64,000 bases of DNA from Paraburkholderia elongata (GCF_013177735.1 NZ_WOEZ01000050.1:1-64000); one strand, 5' to 3'. Shown: positions 9,031 to 18,615, counted from the stretch's first letter. Made by a program: numbers and translations. Notes: generated by a model not told the origin, from the sequence alone.

Positions 9031-9409
9031 GCCTGGGCACATATTCGGCCTACGGATTTGAACAAGGGCGACGTCCATGCGGACGCGACGGGGAGTCGAT
9101 GAGTTAACGGAGTCGGCTCTCCATTGACGACCCCGCACAGTTACCAGGCCGCCCCCAAGCGGTTCGCAGGCGCGGCCAGTGTCTGGCTCGCTAATCGCGA
9201 GATATGATTGCTCACCGCGCAGGAATATCAATTTGGGGTAATCGTGCGAATCGTGCAAAATCTGGCGGTAGTAGCGTGAAGAACCGCTTGCAGCCAGGCT
9301 CGGCCGCTCTGCGACTTTCTCGCATTCTCTTCACTTTTCTCTCCCACTATTCCGCGTCTTACCCCTTGCACGCCGCGAACGGTCTGGGGCGAGACGCGGC
9401 CGACAGCGC
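9031..9409. other. Convergent intergenic region, nothing recognised
   Basis: 379 bp between the SDR and the monooxygenase 3' ends. No gene, clear terminator or repeat could be supported. Confidence 0.45.
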
Positions 9410-11164
9410 CTATTTTGCGAGTGCGGTCTGCAGGACGCGGCGAAGTTCCGCAGCCGGATCAGCCGCCAGTTCGAAGCTGCGCCACGCCACATGGTGGTCC
9501 GGGCGGATCAGCAGACAGCCGGAGTCGCTGATCTCCTTTACGATCGCCCACTCGCCCGCATGGTCCGCATACGCCTGTCGCGGACCAATGACGCGCACAT
9601 CGATTTCAACGTCAAGCTCCCCGGCGACGTGTGCAGCGGCCTCGACCCATGCCTCACCTCCGAGCCCGGTAAAGACCGTGAAACGTCCATGCCCGGCCAG
9701 GTCAAGCGTCGAGTGCTGTCGCCCCTGTTTGTCGAACACCCAGGCGTGTGGCAAGCGGGCGCCGGGCCACGTCGTCGCCTGGTAATAAAGCTCGGAATCG
9801 CGCTCGAAGGCCGGTTCTTCTTGACCGTCCGTCACGATCGCACTGGAGCGATAGCGCTGATTCATCTCGACACCGTGGGCGTCCAGTTCATACTTCTTGA
9901 ACACCAACGCTTTGCGAATTTCCTCTCGCTGCTTTTCCGCGGCGGCAGTCGACTGACTGCGAGCATGCATGTTGGCCTGCATGACCTTCGCATCCGTCGT
10001 TTCCGCGATTCCAAGCGCTTGATAAAGCGGCGCAAATTCTGCAATCGACTGATTGGCACGGGTGACAATCTGCTTCGCGACTGGGGCGCGCTCCAGCGTA
10101 TAGCTATCGAGGAGTGCATCGCCCGCTTTCCCCTTGATTACCGCCGCGAGCTTCCAGGCGAGATTGAACGCGTCCTGAATGGAGGTATTCGAACCCAGCC
10201 CGCCCGACGGCGGGTGCCGGTGTGCGGCGTCTCCCATGCAGAAAACCCGTCCGTCCTGCATGCGTGTGGCGTACATGTTGTTGACCGTCCACGTGTTCGC
10301 CCCCAGCAATTTGATCTCGAGATCCGGCTTGCCGACCAGTTGTCGCGCGATTTCGGTGGCCTTGGCTTCATCAATAACCGGAGCAGGATCATTGATGTCA
10401 TAGCCCCAGACGATCAACCACTCATTCCACGGTCGCACCATCCGAATCACGCCCATTCCGATGCCGCCGACTTCCGAACCCGGTTGCATGATGGGGTAAA
10501 GCACTGCGGGGCGATGCGCGACAAGCTCGCTGAGATCGGCGCGGAACCAGATGTTCATCGAGCCGCGCACACCCATCTTCCCTTCGAAAGGCAGCCCTGC
10601 ATTCTTTGCCACCCCGGAGTTCCCGCCGTCCGCGCCGACCAGATACTTTGATTTGACCGTGAACTCCTCGCCGCTCAACCGGTCACGGCATACCGTGATC
10701 ACGCCGTCGACCGTCTGCGTGTGGCTCACGTATTCCGTGCTCATCCGTGCCTCGGTGCCCCGCGAGCAAGCCGTCTTGAACAGCAGCGGTTCCATGAACG
10801 TCTGCGGCAAATCGTTCATCCTGGTCGGGCTCGCCAGGCGGCGCTCCCCTCGCGACGTGGGATGCAAGCCCCAGCTCGGCGCCCGACCAATCTCCTCGCC
10901 CGTCAGACTTTCGCAGAAAACCGTTCCGCCCATGAGATCATCACTGGTCGCGTACAGGTAAGCCTCCTGCTCCACTTCCGTTCCGAGATCGCGCAGGACC
11001 TCCATCGTTCGCTGGTTCGTAATATGTGCTCGCGGCGTGTTGGCCAGCCAACGGTACATGTTGACGACCATGTTCTCGACACCGTAGGTCGAGAGCAGCG
11101 CCGCACAGGCGGAGCCTGCGGGCCCCGATCCCACGATGAGCACATCTGTAGTAATTTCTGCCAT
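9410..11164 (-). CDS. TfdB-like FAD-dependent phenol/chlorophenol monooxygenase
   Basis: The 584-residue product belongs to the flavoprotein aromatic hydroxylases (para-hydroxybenzoate hydroxylase fold). Visible motifs: the FAD dinucleotide loop GSGPAGSACAALL near residue 12, PRAHITNQRTMEVLRDLG, a DG-type motif (YLVGADGGNSGV), and GRVFCMGDAAHRHPP (Asp about 312) binding the FAD ribityl. Overall order and C-terminal segments (ELYYQATTWPGARLPH; LLIRPDHHVAWR) closely follow 2,4-dichlorophenol 6-monooxygenase (TfdB), about 598 residues. The start at 11164 has AGGAGA upstream; the earlier ATG at 11185 would place that site inside the gene. It probably hydroxylates a phenol to a catechol with NADPH and O2. 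Last gene of a minus-strand group with hydratase and hydrolase genes. Confidence 0.88.
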   Translation of the reverse strand: MAEITTDVLIVGSGPAGSACAALLSTYGVENMVVNMYRWLANTPRAHITNQRTMEVLRDLGTEVEQEAYLYATSDDLMGGTVFCESLTGEEIGRAPSWGLHPTSRGERRLASPTRMNDLPQTFMEPLLFKTACSRGTEARMSTEYVSHTQTVDGVITVCRDRLSGEEFTVKSKYLVGADGGNSGVAKNAGLPFEGKMGVRGSMNIWFRADLSELVAHRPAVLYPIMQPGSEVGGIGMGVIRMVRPWNEWLIVWGYDINDPAPVIDEAKATEIARQLVGKPDLEIKLLGANTWTVNNMYATRMQDGRVFCMGDAAHRHPPSGGLGSNTSIQDAFNLAWKLAAVIKGKAGDALLDSYTLERAPVAKQIVTRANQSIAEFAPLYQALGIAETTDAKVMQANMHARSQSTAAAEKQREEIRKALVFKKYELDAHGVEMNQRYRSSAIVTDGQEEPAFERDSELYYQATTWPGARLPHAWVFDKQGRQHSTLDLAGHGRFTVFTGLGGEAWVEAAAHVAGELDVEIDVRVIGPRQAYADHAGEWAIVKEISDSGCLLIRPDHHVAWRSFELAADPAAELRRVLQTALAK

Positions 11165-11260
11165 ATCGATTTCTCCTGATATCAAATCCTGTCACTCATC
11201 GGCATTTCCACACTTGATATGGATGCCTAATTACATAGAGAGCCTGAATGACCTGTTCTA

Positions 11261-11722
11261 TTAGCCAAACCAACTTTCATGCCGTCTTTTTTTTCTCAAA
11301 TTCATCGACCGAATCATCTCCTCCCGCATCGCAAATTTCTGAACCTTCCCGGTGACGGTCAACGGCATTTCATCGACGAAACGAACATACCGGGGTATTT
11401 TTCAGTGTGCAATTTGTCCTCGGCAAAAGTCGCGGATGTCTTCCTCCGTGACGTACTCTCCTTGCCGAAGCACAATCCACGCGCACAGTTCCTCGCCGTT
11501 CTTCTCGTCCGGCACGCCGAACACCTGCACATTCTGAATCTTTGGATGCCTGAATAGGTATTCTTCGATCTCCCGAGGGTAGATGTTCTCGCCGCCACGA
11601 ATCACCATGTCCTTGAGGCGGCCCACGATATTGCAATAACCCTCGGCGTCGATGGTCGCAAGGTCGCCCGTATGCATCCATTCATCGACGACGCTCTCGC
11701 GTGTCTTGTCGTCGTCCTCCCG
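11261..11722 (-). pseudogene. Acyl-CoA ligase (AMP-forming) C-terminal remnant
   Basis: Only the last ~150 codons remain. From about 11720 the frame reads [20 protein letters not shown], then [16 protein letters not shown], the A8 hinge motif of the ANL superfamily, and [15 protein letters not shown]. It meets an in-frame TGA at 11402-11404 (after CRGQIAH). The same frame then continues [20 protein letters not shown] with the catalytic Lys motif to a TAA at 11261. The upstream ~400 residues are absent and the 5' side runs into the enoyl-CoA hydratase gene. It was probably a ligase activating an aromatic or fatty acid in this operon. Confidence 0.8.
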
Positions 11723-11796
11723 GCGACACTTTTCAACAAGCCGGGGAAAGCCCGTCGATTTGTGGCGCCACGCTCATGGCCGGCGAAAGTTCCACG

Positions 11797-12585
11797 CTAT
11801 TTGCCGTAAAACACCAGATCGCCCGGTTCCTCGTCGCGGTCGAACGCCTCGGCCGTGTTGACGAAGCCGCGCGTGGCATCTTCCGTTTTGTACAATTCCA
11901 TGCCGATGTCGAGCATTGCGACGTCGGCACCTGCCACACCGCCGCTCGACCAGGTCTTGAGCAGGGTGCGCGTCGCCGCATACGACAGCGTCGGGCCGTT
12001 CGCAAGTCGCGTCACCAGTTCCTTCGCGACGCTTTCGAGCTCACCCGGTTCGGCCACATGTGTGGCAATCCCGAGCTCGCCAGCCACGCTTCCCGGGATC
12101 GGTTCGCCCAGCATGGCGAAGCGCGATGCGCGACCACGCCCCACACGCTCAGCAAGCCGTTGCACCGCGCCTGCGAGCGGCAACATCGCGGTCGTCACCT
12201 CGACGCAGCGGAATACGGCATCCGTCGCAGCCACAATGAAGTCGCAACTCAACACGAGCTCGAGGCCACCACCGAAGGCCAGCCCCTGCACCACCGCCAC
12301 TGTCGGAACACGCAGCGCCTCGATCGCGCGGTACGACGTATTGATCTCCGCGATGAACGTGCGGGCCCAGTTCAGGTCCTTACCCGGCCAGTCGCGAATC
12401 TCGCCGCCGAGACTGAAATGCGGCCCCTCCGCGCGAACGACGAGCACCCGGATATCGCTTTCACCCGCCTCGTGAACTGCTTCGCGCAGGCATTGGGCAA
12501 AACGCTGATCAAGCCGGTTGTAGGGCGGATTCGCCAGTACGATATTCCCAACCTTCCCATCACGCTCAAAACGTACGCTTTTCAT
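11797..12585 (-). CDS. Enoyl-CoA hydratase/isomerase family protein
   Basis: A 262-residue crotonase-fold protein. The oxyanion-hole segments are visible: HFSLGGEIRDW and QGLAFGGGLELVLSCDF. The Glu at the usual first catalytic position appears in FRCVEVTTAMLPLAGAVQR. Crotonase members hydrate, isomerise or decarboxylate acyl-CoA thioesters. Placed between a hydrolase and a broken CoA ligase, it fits ring-cleavage or side-chain degradation of an aromatic acyl-CoA. The C-terminus (EEPGDLVFYGK) is complete although the next gene is truncated. Confidence 0.87.
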   Translation of the reverse strand: MKSVRFERDGKVGNIVLANPPYNRLDQRFAQCLREAVHEAGESDIRVLVVRAEGPHFSLGGEIRDWPGKDLNWARTFIAEINTSYRAIEALRVPTVAVVQGLAFGGGLELVLSCDFIVAATDAVFRCVEVTTAMLPLAGAVQRLAERVGRGRASRFAMLGEPIPGSVAGELGIATHVAEPGELESVAKELVTRLANGPTLSYAATRTLLKTWSSGGVAGADVAMLDIGMELYKTEDATRGFVNTAEAFDRDEEPGDLVFYGK

Positions 12586-12650
12586 TTTCTACCCTCATGT
12601 TGTCGGTTAAATTCACCGGGCGCCAACGGCGCCCTTCCAGGTTCCGCAAT

Positions 12651-14393
12651 TCAGGAGGACTCCCCATTCAGCGGAATGATCGGGAGCAGCAAATGTGACG
12701 GGCGGTCAGCGTCGCGGTAAATCTTGTGAGTCACCGTATTGCTGCTGCACACGTGATACGGAATGTATTCAACGTCGGTCATCGCGCCAATTCCGGTCGG
12801 CACGTCAAGACTGCAAATCTCGAGAGAGATGCGATGGCCAGCCTTGAACTGGTTGGCCGTCGCCAGCACCTGAATCTCGTACTTGACGATCTCGCCCGGA
12901 GTTACAGGCACGATTGAATCCTTCGTCAGCTTGTAGAACGGTTCCGCAGGCGTGGATCGGTCTGCATCCAATGCCCTGTACGACGCCTTCAACCAACCGC
13001 GAGTCAGTTCGCGTTCGGGCAAAGTATCGGGAACGTTCCGTTCGCCGACGCGCGCGGTTACGACTGACACGTCCGGGCCCACGTCCTTGAGCACGACGAT
13101 CCAGTTCGTGTCCGCCTGGTCGATCTCGGCGTAGAGCGTGAGCGAGATCGGACCCGCCACCAGTACATCGTGGGGCAGCGGATCGGTCATGTAGCGCAGG
13201 CGCTCGACCTTGGTTGTCTTCTTGAGCGGCATTTGGGTGTAGACGTCCGGCTCGCGCAGTGCGTTGCCGACCTCCGCCGCCGGTCGAGGCTCTTCCGCGG
13301 AAAGTCGCTCCCAGCCGCCGAGGTAATACTTGCTCCATTGCGTTTCGGGCAGAGGCCAGTCGCTACCCGTGCGCCATTCGTTGGCGCCCATGACCCAGTA
13401 ACGGACCGGGGGCTCGTCCATAATGCCGTTGTCGACACCCTTGAGCCAGTAGTCGTACCAGCGAACAATTTCGTCGTTGTACTGGTGGAACGGGCGGTCC
13501 AGGTGTGCCGGACCGGTAAAGAGCAGCTTGCGCGGTTGCTTGACGTTTGCGAAATAGTGCTGGGCACCCAGCCAATGCAGTTTGTAGGTATACGCATAGG
13601 CACCGGAGCCCGTGTAGAACGGCACCTTGATCTTCCCCTTGAAGATTTCTTCTGCCCGCTCAACGGTCCCGTCTGGCTCCCAAGGGTTCGTCAGGATGTG
13701 GTACATCGCCCCCGTACGCTGCCCCTTCTGCGTCAGAATGTTGTAGAGGTTGATGTACATCTTGTAGTCGGGATTGCGCATGGCCTCGCGCCAGAGCGCT
13801 TCCTGCTCTTCCGGCAGCGGCCCCGGCACACTGCGCGACTCATGCACCGTGCTGAAAATGTCGAGCAGGTATAGGAACGTATGAAGCACGCCGCCAGGAT
13901 TGAAATCCCGAAACCCGAACATGCCACCGTATGCGCTGCATGCGTCGTAGGGGAAGATCGCCTTAAGCGCCGGATGCCCTTGGGCGGCCGCGCGCCATTG
14001 CTCACCTGCGAACCCCGAAATGCCGGCCATCCCCACCTTGCCATCCGACCACGGCTGTTGCGTGATCCACTCGATCATGTCGTAGTGGTCGGTGTCTTCT
14101 GCACCATAGTCGCCTTCGGACTTGGCCGAACCCCGCGCCTGCGCGATCACGTGCGCATAGCCGTTCGCCACAAAGCGCCGGGTGTCACCCGCTTCCACCG
14201 GCCCGAACCACAGCGGAGCATGCGCGGGTTGCGGAGGCACCACGTCAGCAATGTCTGGACCCTGAAGATCCTTGTTGTGCAACGAGCATGTATAGAGCAC
14301 CGGATACTTTCCACTCCCCTCCGGTCGATAGACGTCGACGGCGAGACGAGTGCCATCCCGCATCGTTACGTAGACATCGCGTTCTTCAATCAT
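12651..14393 (-). CDS. CocE/NonD family (S15) alpha/beta hydrolase
   Basis: A 580-residue protein of the cocaine-esterase/X-Pro dipeptidyl-peptidase family. The N-terminal domain has RDGTRLAVDVYRPEGSGKYP and QARGSAKSEGDY. The nucleophile elbow GMAGISGFAGEQW puts Ser at about residue 126. A helical cap lies at about 160-300 and the C-terminal jelly-roll domain at about 350-580 (ISLTLYAEIDQADTNWIVVL; RISLEICS). These enzymes hydrolyse esters or amides; the substrate is unknown. It is the first gene of the minus-strand group ending with the TfdB-like hydroxylase, so it may release a phenolic or acid from an ester. A perfect 14-bp palindrome lies 69 bp upstream. Confidence 0.87.
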   Translation of the reverse strand: MIEERDVYVTMRDGTRLAVDVYRPEGSGKYPVLYTCSLHNKDLQGPDIADVVPPQPAHAPLWFGPVEAGDTRRFVANGYAHVIAQARGSAKSEGDYGAEDTDHYDMIEWITQQPWSDGKVGMAGISGFAGEQWRAAAQGHPALKAIFPYDACSAYGGMFGFRDFNPGGVLHTFLYLLDIFSTVHESRSVPGPLPEEQEALWREAMRNPDYKMYINLYNILTQKGQRTGAMYHILTNPWEPDGTVERAEEIFKGKIKVPFYTGSGAYAYTYKLHWLGAQHYFANVKQPRKLLFTGPAHLDRPFHQYNDEIVRWYDYWLKGVDNGIMDEPPVRYWVMGANEWRTGSDWPLPETQWSKYYLGGWERLSAEEPRPAAEVGNALREPDVYTQMPLKKTTKVERLRYMTDPLPHDVLVAGPISLTLYAEIDQADTNWIVVLKDVGPDVSVVTARVGERNVPDTLPERELTRGWLKASYRALDADRSTPAEPFYKLTKDSIVPVTPGEIVKYEIQVLATANQFKAGHRISLEICSLDVPTGIGAMTDVEYIPYHVCSSNTVTHKIYRDADRPSHLLLPIIPLNGESS

Positions 14394-14882
14394 GTCTGCT
14401 CCAGATTCATTGGTTCGTTCGCCTTCAAACGGCGGCCGCTGACGAATTCAAAGGCGGCCCTGACTTTCGAAAGTCGGACTTCGCGCTTGCCCTTCGGCGA
14501 GGTTCCACGACAGCACGACTTCTGCAAAACACTATACTTCACGACAGTAAAGTTATCAAGATAAGCAATGCAAAATAGCAAGAAATCGAGTGCGAAGTTG
14601 GCAATGCTCGCGCCGTTGATGACATGTACTCCTATCTATATTTACGCGGCAATTCCGCTGTGAAAAAAGTGTGCCAGACAACTGCACAACGGCGCTGCTG
14701 GACCTGGACATCATTTGTCAGCATGGGCCGGTATGAGCGCCTGCTTTTGGGGGGGCGGGATGGCCAATGTCCAGCCTGCTCATCAACTAAACGTCACCCG
14801 TGTGAATCGTCCTGTGGGATCCCGACGAACTTAGCTAAGCCCAGCACATTCTCCGTTCAGAGCAACAGATGACGAACAAACT
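14394..14882. other. Promoter region of the hydrolase-monooxygenase group
   Basis: 489 bp with no supported gene. The part at 14525-14585 is AT-rich and probably carries the minus-strand promoter. The palindrome at 14462-14475 is listed separately. The part nearest the SDR at 14883 shows nothing recognisable. Confidence 0.5.
14462..14475. promoter_or_regulatory. Perfect 14-bp palindrome GACTTTCGAAAGTC
   Basis: A perfect palindrome without spacer, 69-82 bp upstream of the CocE-type hydrolase start. The position suits an operator. No regulator gene is adjacent, so the binding protein is unknown. Confidence 0.45.
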
Positions 14883-15620
14883 TCAGGCCATGAGGCCGCC
14901 ACAGACAGTAATTTCAGCGCCCATGACGAATGAAGACGCATCGGAGGCGAGATAAAGAGCAGCTTCGGCAACCTCTTCGGGCCTGCCCAGACGCTGGGCC
15001 GGTACCAATGCTTTCAGGCCATCGATATAATCTTTGCTGTTGTTTTCCCCTAAGAGTGGCGTATCAATCAGACCGGGTAGGATCGTGTTGACCCGGATTC
15101 CGCTGGTCGCAAGATCGAGCGAGGCATTCTTGCTAAGACCGCGCACCATCCATTTGGAGGATGAATAAGCAAACATTCCCGCGTAGCCACGCATGCCGGC
15201 ACCAGATGAGATATTTACAATCGCCCCACCGCCCGCCTGAATCATGACCGGGTAAGCCGACTTCATGCCAAGAAACGTCCCGACAACATTCACTCGATAG
15301 TGCAGATCGAGGAGCGCTTGGTCAGTATCTTGGAATGGTTTCGGCTTATAAACCCCTGCGTTATTCACCAAGACATTAACGCGACCGAACTCCGCGGAGG
15401 TTTTCGCGACGACATCTCGCCACGAATCCTCGCTCATCACATCGTGATGAACGAAGAGGCTCGATGCACCCAAAGTCTTCACGAGATCCCGCCCGGCCCC
15501 GTCGTTCAGATCGGCTACCACGATTTTGGCACCCTCAGCGACAAAGAGCTTCGCCTGCGCCATACCGATGCCGCTCGCGCCCCCGGTTATGATCGCAACC
15601 TTGTCTTTAAGCCTTTTCAT
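14883..15620 (-). CDS. SDR-family oxidoreductase (cyclohexanol/hydroxysteroid dehydrogenase-like)
   Basis: A 245-residue classical SDR with TGGASGIGMAQAKLF near residue 13, ADLNDG (an acidic residue after beta-2 suggests NAD preference), VNNAGVYKPKPF, Ser in VNISSGAGM, and YSSSKWM carrying the Tyr-x-x-x-Lys pair. The C-terminus is complete. It resembles NAD-dependent cyclic alcohol and hydroxysteroid dehydrogenases in overall pattern, but the substrate is not determined. The promoter side abuts an IS3-type fragment at 15.65 kb. Confidence 0.88.
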   Translation of the reverse strand: MKRLKDKVAIITGGASGIGMAQAKLFVAEGAKIVVADLNDGAGRDLVKTLGASSLFVHHDVMSEDSWRDVVAKTSAEFGRVNVLVNNAGVYKPKPFQDTDQALLDLHYRVNVVGTFLGMKSAYPVMIQAGGGAIVNISSGAGMRGYAGMFAYSSSKWMVRGLSKNASLDLATSGIRVNTILPGLIDTPLLGENNSKDYIDGLKALVPAQRLGRPEEVAEAALYLASDASSFVMGAEITVCGGLMA

Positions 15621-15646
15621 CGACTTCTCCTTACGTGTTGTGGGAA

Positions 15647-15736
15647 TGACCCGGTTTCGTGGACACCTATTTTTTGGAACAGGAGGTGCCCATCATGGGA
15701 AAGCATCGCTCCGGTTTCACTGCCGAACCGACCGAC
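15647..15736 (+). mobile_element. IS3-family terminal fragment with OrfA start
   Basis: A terminus-like segment (TGACCCGGTTTCGTGGACACC) is followed by AGGAGGT and an ATG at 15695 that starts MGKHRSGFTAE, the usual beginning of an IS3-type OrfA. The frame then diverges after about 12 codons, so only one end of the element remains, between two minus-strand SDR genes. Family assignment is from memory of typical ends and the OrfA start and is moderate. Confidence 0.45.
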
Positions 15737-15772
15737 GCATCGAGATTTCCGCGGATGAAGCGGCGTGGCCGG

Positions 15773-16510
15773 TCAGGAACCCTTGGCCAAATACCCGCCA
15801 TCGACGACCAGCTCGGAGCCGGTCATGAAACCCGAATCGTCGCTTGCCAGGAACAGCATGGCACGCGCCAGTTCGACGGGCTGGGCCATGCGCCCGAGCG
15901 CGCTCGCGCCGAGAATCACGCTGGTGGCTTCGGGGCTTTGCGCAACGAGCACCGGCGGCGTCGCCACCACGCCCGGATGAACCGAATTGACACGGACATT
16001 GTCCGGACCGCAGACGACGGCAGCATGCTTGGTCAACTGGCGTACGGCGCCCTTGGTTGCGTGATAGGCCGCGCCAAAGGCGACGGCAGCATTGCCCCAG
16101 ATCGACGAGACGTTGATGACCGAGCCGGTCTTGCGCTCGCGCATGTGCGGCAGGACGGCGCGCATGCCGAGGAACGGCCCGGTGAGGTTGACGGCGATGA
16201 CTCGGTCCCACGATTCCAGATTCTCGTCCGTGACGGGGGCCATGCTGCCGCCGATCCCGGCATTGTTGACGAGAATGTCGATCCGGCCGCAACGGGCGAT
16301 CGCCTCCACGACCAGCTGGTCCCATGCTTCGGCGCTCGCGACGTCATGCTTGAAGAAGCGGATGCGCGCGTCCGCGAATCCGGGGCTTGGTTCCGTGACA
16401 TCGGTCGCATAAACGATGGCGCCCTCCTCGGCGAACGTCTCGGCGGTGGCGCGGCCGATACCCCCGCTCGCACCGGTAACGATAGCAATCTTGCCGTCAA
16501 GTCTCGACAT
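15773..16510 (-). CDS. SDR-family oxidoreductase
   Basis: A 245-residue classical [22 protein letters not shown] near residue 12, ATDVTEP (Asp after beta-2, NAD-type), VNNAGIGG, Ser in [15 protein letters not shown] (Tyr/Lys), and [15 protein letters not shown] at the end. It lies between two IS3 remnants, one downstream (15.65-15.74 kb) and one upstream (16.67-16.92 kb), which suggests it arrived or was stranded by transposition. Substrate unknown. Confidence 0.88.
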   Translation of the reverse strand: MSRLDGKIAIVTGASGGIGRATAETFAEEGAIVYATDVTEPSPGFADARIRFFKHDVASAEAWDQLVVEAIARCGRIDILVNNAGIGGSMAPVTDENLESWDRVIAVNLTGPFLGMRAVLPHMRERKTGSVINVSSIWGNAAVAFGAAYHATKGAVRQLTKHAAVVCGPDNVRVNSVHPGVVATPPVLVAQSPEATSVILGASALGRMAQPVELARAMLFLASDDSGFMTGSELVVDGGYLAKGS

Positions 16511-16667
16511 TTGTCTCTCCGTTTGAATAGTGCGCCGCCCGTCTTCGGCGGCATGCCTGCTTGGAAAACCGGTGTCGCGCAGCCGTCGACATCGGGCGAC
16601 TATTTCGCGCTGCCTTTTGCATCGCCCCCAAAACGGGGGTGTGGGATCGCTCGACTCGGCACCGTTT

Positions 16668-16920
16668 CGGTCTTCCGTGCAAACCAGGCCGCGGCTTTTG
16701 ACAAGATCTCGCGCGCAAGCTTGAGCTGACGGTTCTCGCGGCGAGCCGCATGAGTTCCTCCCGCTCGCTCGTGGTCAAGCCGCCAAGCCGCTTGCCGACG
16801 TCGCGATCGGCCTGCGCCACCTAGTTGTAGATGTTTGCGCGGTCGGCTCGAACTCCCGAGCCAATTCCTCGGGTGATCGTCCCGCTTTGACCAGTTAGAA
16901 GATCTCGCCCGATCCTTAGT
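16668..16920 (-). mobile_element. IS3-family transposase OrfA remnant
   Basis: Across two frames the minus strand reads LVKAGRSPEELAREFEP, then VAQADRDVGKRLGGLTTSER, EELMRL, RRENRQLKLAREILSKAAA and WFARKTETV, the characteristic HTH and leucine-zipper region of IS3-type OrfA. A frameshift near the RRENRQLK segment and in-frame stops (including just before VAQADRD) show it is dead. No terminal repeats were found. It overlaps the 3' end of the DoxX gene by a few bases. Confidence 0.7.
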
Positions 16921-17338
16921 GCGCACTTAAAGGTGCTTCAGGTGACTTCGACCGCCCGACGCGAGCGTCCAGACTGAACATCCCAGCGCCAAAGTACGTG
17001 ATTTGAAGAAGACCACCAGTGATCATCAGATTTTTCATGAAGTGAATCATCTGGTTCTGGTCGCCAAAATCGTGGTGGAAGTAGATTGCTGCGACCACCG
17101 CGAAGACCGCCAAAACGAACGCGACAAGGCGAGTCCGGTAGCCCAGTAACAGCGACAATCCACCGCCAACTTCGATAACCACTGCAACGATGAACGCAAG
17201 CGGCGGCACCGGCATTCCGACAGCTGTGATAAAGGCAACAGTAGCGGCGTAAGCTCCCAGCTTGCTCAGCCCACTCATAAGGAACGGCGCACCGATCAGA
17301 ATACGACTCAGCAGCGGAAGAAACTTGTAGCGATCCAT
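16916..17338 (-). CDS. DoxX-family membrane protein
   Basis: A 140-residue protein with four predicted membrane helices, matching DoxX in length and pattern (LLSRILIGAPFLMSGLSKL at the start; EVGGGLSLLLGYRTRLVAFV in the middle; FHHDFGDQNQMIHFMKNLMI; GGLLQITYFGAG). A GGGAG site precedes the ATG. DoxX proteins are poorly defined inner-membrane proteins often linked with redox or thiol stress and with oxidoreductase genes. It stands between the porin and the SDR group on the same strand. Confidence 0.85.
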   Translation of the reverse strand: MDRYKFLPLLSRILIGAPFLMSGLSKLGAYAATVAFITAVGMPVPPLAFIVAVVIEVGGGLSLLLGYRTRLVAFVLAVFAVVAAIYFHHDFGDQNQMIHFMKNLMITGGLLQITYFGAGMFSLDARVGRSKSPEAPLSAH

Positions 17339-17386
17339 GAAAATCTCCCGAAATGAAATAACTTGGTGGATTTGAAATAAAGATAA

Positions 17387-18451
17387 TTAGAATATGTGGC
17401 GTATCCCGGCATTTAACCCAACAGTCGTTCCCTGAACCCCCAAAAATGCGCCGGGGTAGGACACCGATAAACCGGTATTCGCTGCGCCATGATTGTTCAC
17501 GACGCCGACCTGTGTGTAGAGCGTCGTCCTCTTCGTCAGGAAATACTCTGCGCCGATAGCCGTCAGCAGCGAATGATTTTCGGTATGATTGCGATCGCTC
17601 GACACCCAGACACCACCATTAAGTTCTAACTGCGGTAACACGAAATAGTCGATTCCGCCTCCATAGACATAGTTGTTGGTAGATCCCGCCACCTTGAAGT
17701 TGACGAAGACGGCATGGACGCTCAGCGAGTCGAATCGGTATGTCGCACCCAGCATACGACCTACGAATGCAACGGTGCTGGGAATCGGCGTGTTGACCGT
17801 ACCGCCGCTGTTGCCATCGTAAATGGCCGAATTGACCATCAGCGTGCCGTCGTCATATTTCAGACTCGCTGAATATTGCCGGCCTGCCTGGAAATCGCCA
17901 GCTTTACCACCCAGCGCAAGCATGACGTTGCCTTCGAGATTCGCAATCTTCGGGGTGGTATAACTGATCGCATTCGAGTTATATACGCCCGTCGTCAAGA
18001 CGCTGCCACCGTAGAAGCTTTGTACATCGCCGAAATTCGCAAAGCCCCGCGCGTCGTTCTCGTATAACGCGTAGACGAACGGCGAGAATTGCAAGCCTGC
18101 CTTGATCTGTCCGAAGTTTCCGCTCAACCCGACATATGCCTGGCGACCAAAGAAATTCCCGTTGGAAAGGTTGAGGCCACCGTTGGCAGGACTGAATCCA
18201 TTTTCAATTTTGAACACTGCTTGTAGACCACCGCCCAAGTCCTCCTTCCCGGATATGCCGAATATCGAAGGCGCCACGCCGCTATCGGAAAAGGCGAACG
18301 TTTTACCGATATTCTGACCGGCTGCATTCGCCGTCTTGCTCGTATACAAAACGCCCGCATCCACTATGCCGTACAGCGTAACGCTGCTTTGAGCGTGACT
18401 GATAACAGGCAAAACCCCAAGCACAGCAACTGCCAAAATCGATCGCTTCAT
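17387..18451 (-). CDS. Gram-negative porin
   Basis: A 354-residue trimeric porin of the Burkholderiales type. Signal peptide at residues 1-20 ending SHA, then SSVTLYGIVDAGVLYTS, the first strand. GKEDLGGGLQAVFKIENGF and FFGRQAYVGLSG follow, with alternating beta-strand pattern throughout and a terminal Phe (GIRHIF), the outer-membrane insertion signal. It probably admits small substrates for the nearby catabolic genes. Its strands and loops resemble the porin at 53076 more than the other porins here. Confidence 0.93.
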   Translation of the reverse strand: MKRSILAVAVLGVLPVISHAQSSVTLYGIVDAGVLYTSKTANAAGQNIGKTFAFSDSGVAPSIFGISGKEDLGGGLQAVFKIENGFSPANGGLNLSNGNFFGRQAYVGLSGNFGQIKAGLQFSPFVYALYENDARGFANFGDVQSFYGGSVLTTGVYNSNAISYTTPKIANLEGNVMLALGGKAGDFQAGRQYSASLKYDDGTLMVNSAIYDGNSGGTVNTPIPSTVAFVGRMLGATYRFDSLSVHAVFVNFKVAGSTNNYVYGGGIDYFVLPQLELNGGVWVSSDRNHTENHSLLTAIGAEYFLTKRTTLYTQVGVVNNHGAANTGLSVSYPGAFLGVQGTTVGLNAGIRHIF

Positions 18452-18615
18452 TTCCCGGCATCCCCACTTGTGTAATGCGACGTGTCCGCATCGTGTTGGC
18501 TATAGCAGCAAGAATAGTGACAAAACTTGGCGAGTGTACAGTTTTATGCGCCGGTATTTTCCATAAGTAGTACGAACTTATGATCCACTAACAAGCGATT
18601 GGGGCTAGTCACGCT

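Noticed and set aside
9491..10651. Plus-strand open frame of 386 codons
   Set aside because: Antisense of the TfdB-like monooxygenase, which has complete motifs and a ribosome binding site.
11701..12720. Long plus-strand open frame (339 codons)
   Set aside because: It is antisense to the enoyl-CoA hydratase gene, lacks any family motif, and reflects high-GC codon bias.
16625..16645. Terminator hairpin CCCC-AAAA-CGGGG
   Set aside because: It lies next to the degraded IS3 OrfA region, has only a few pairs and no T run; not convincing as a terminator.
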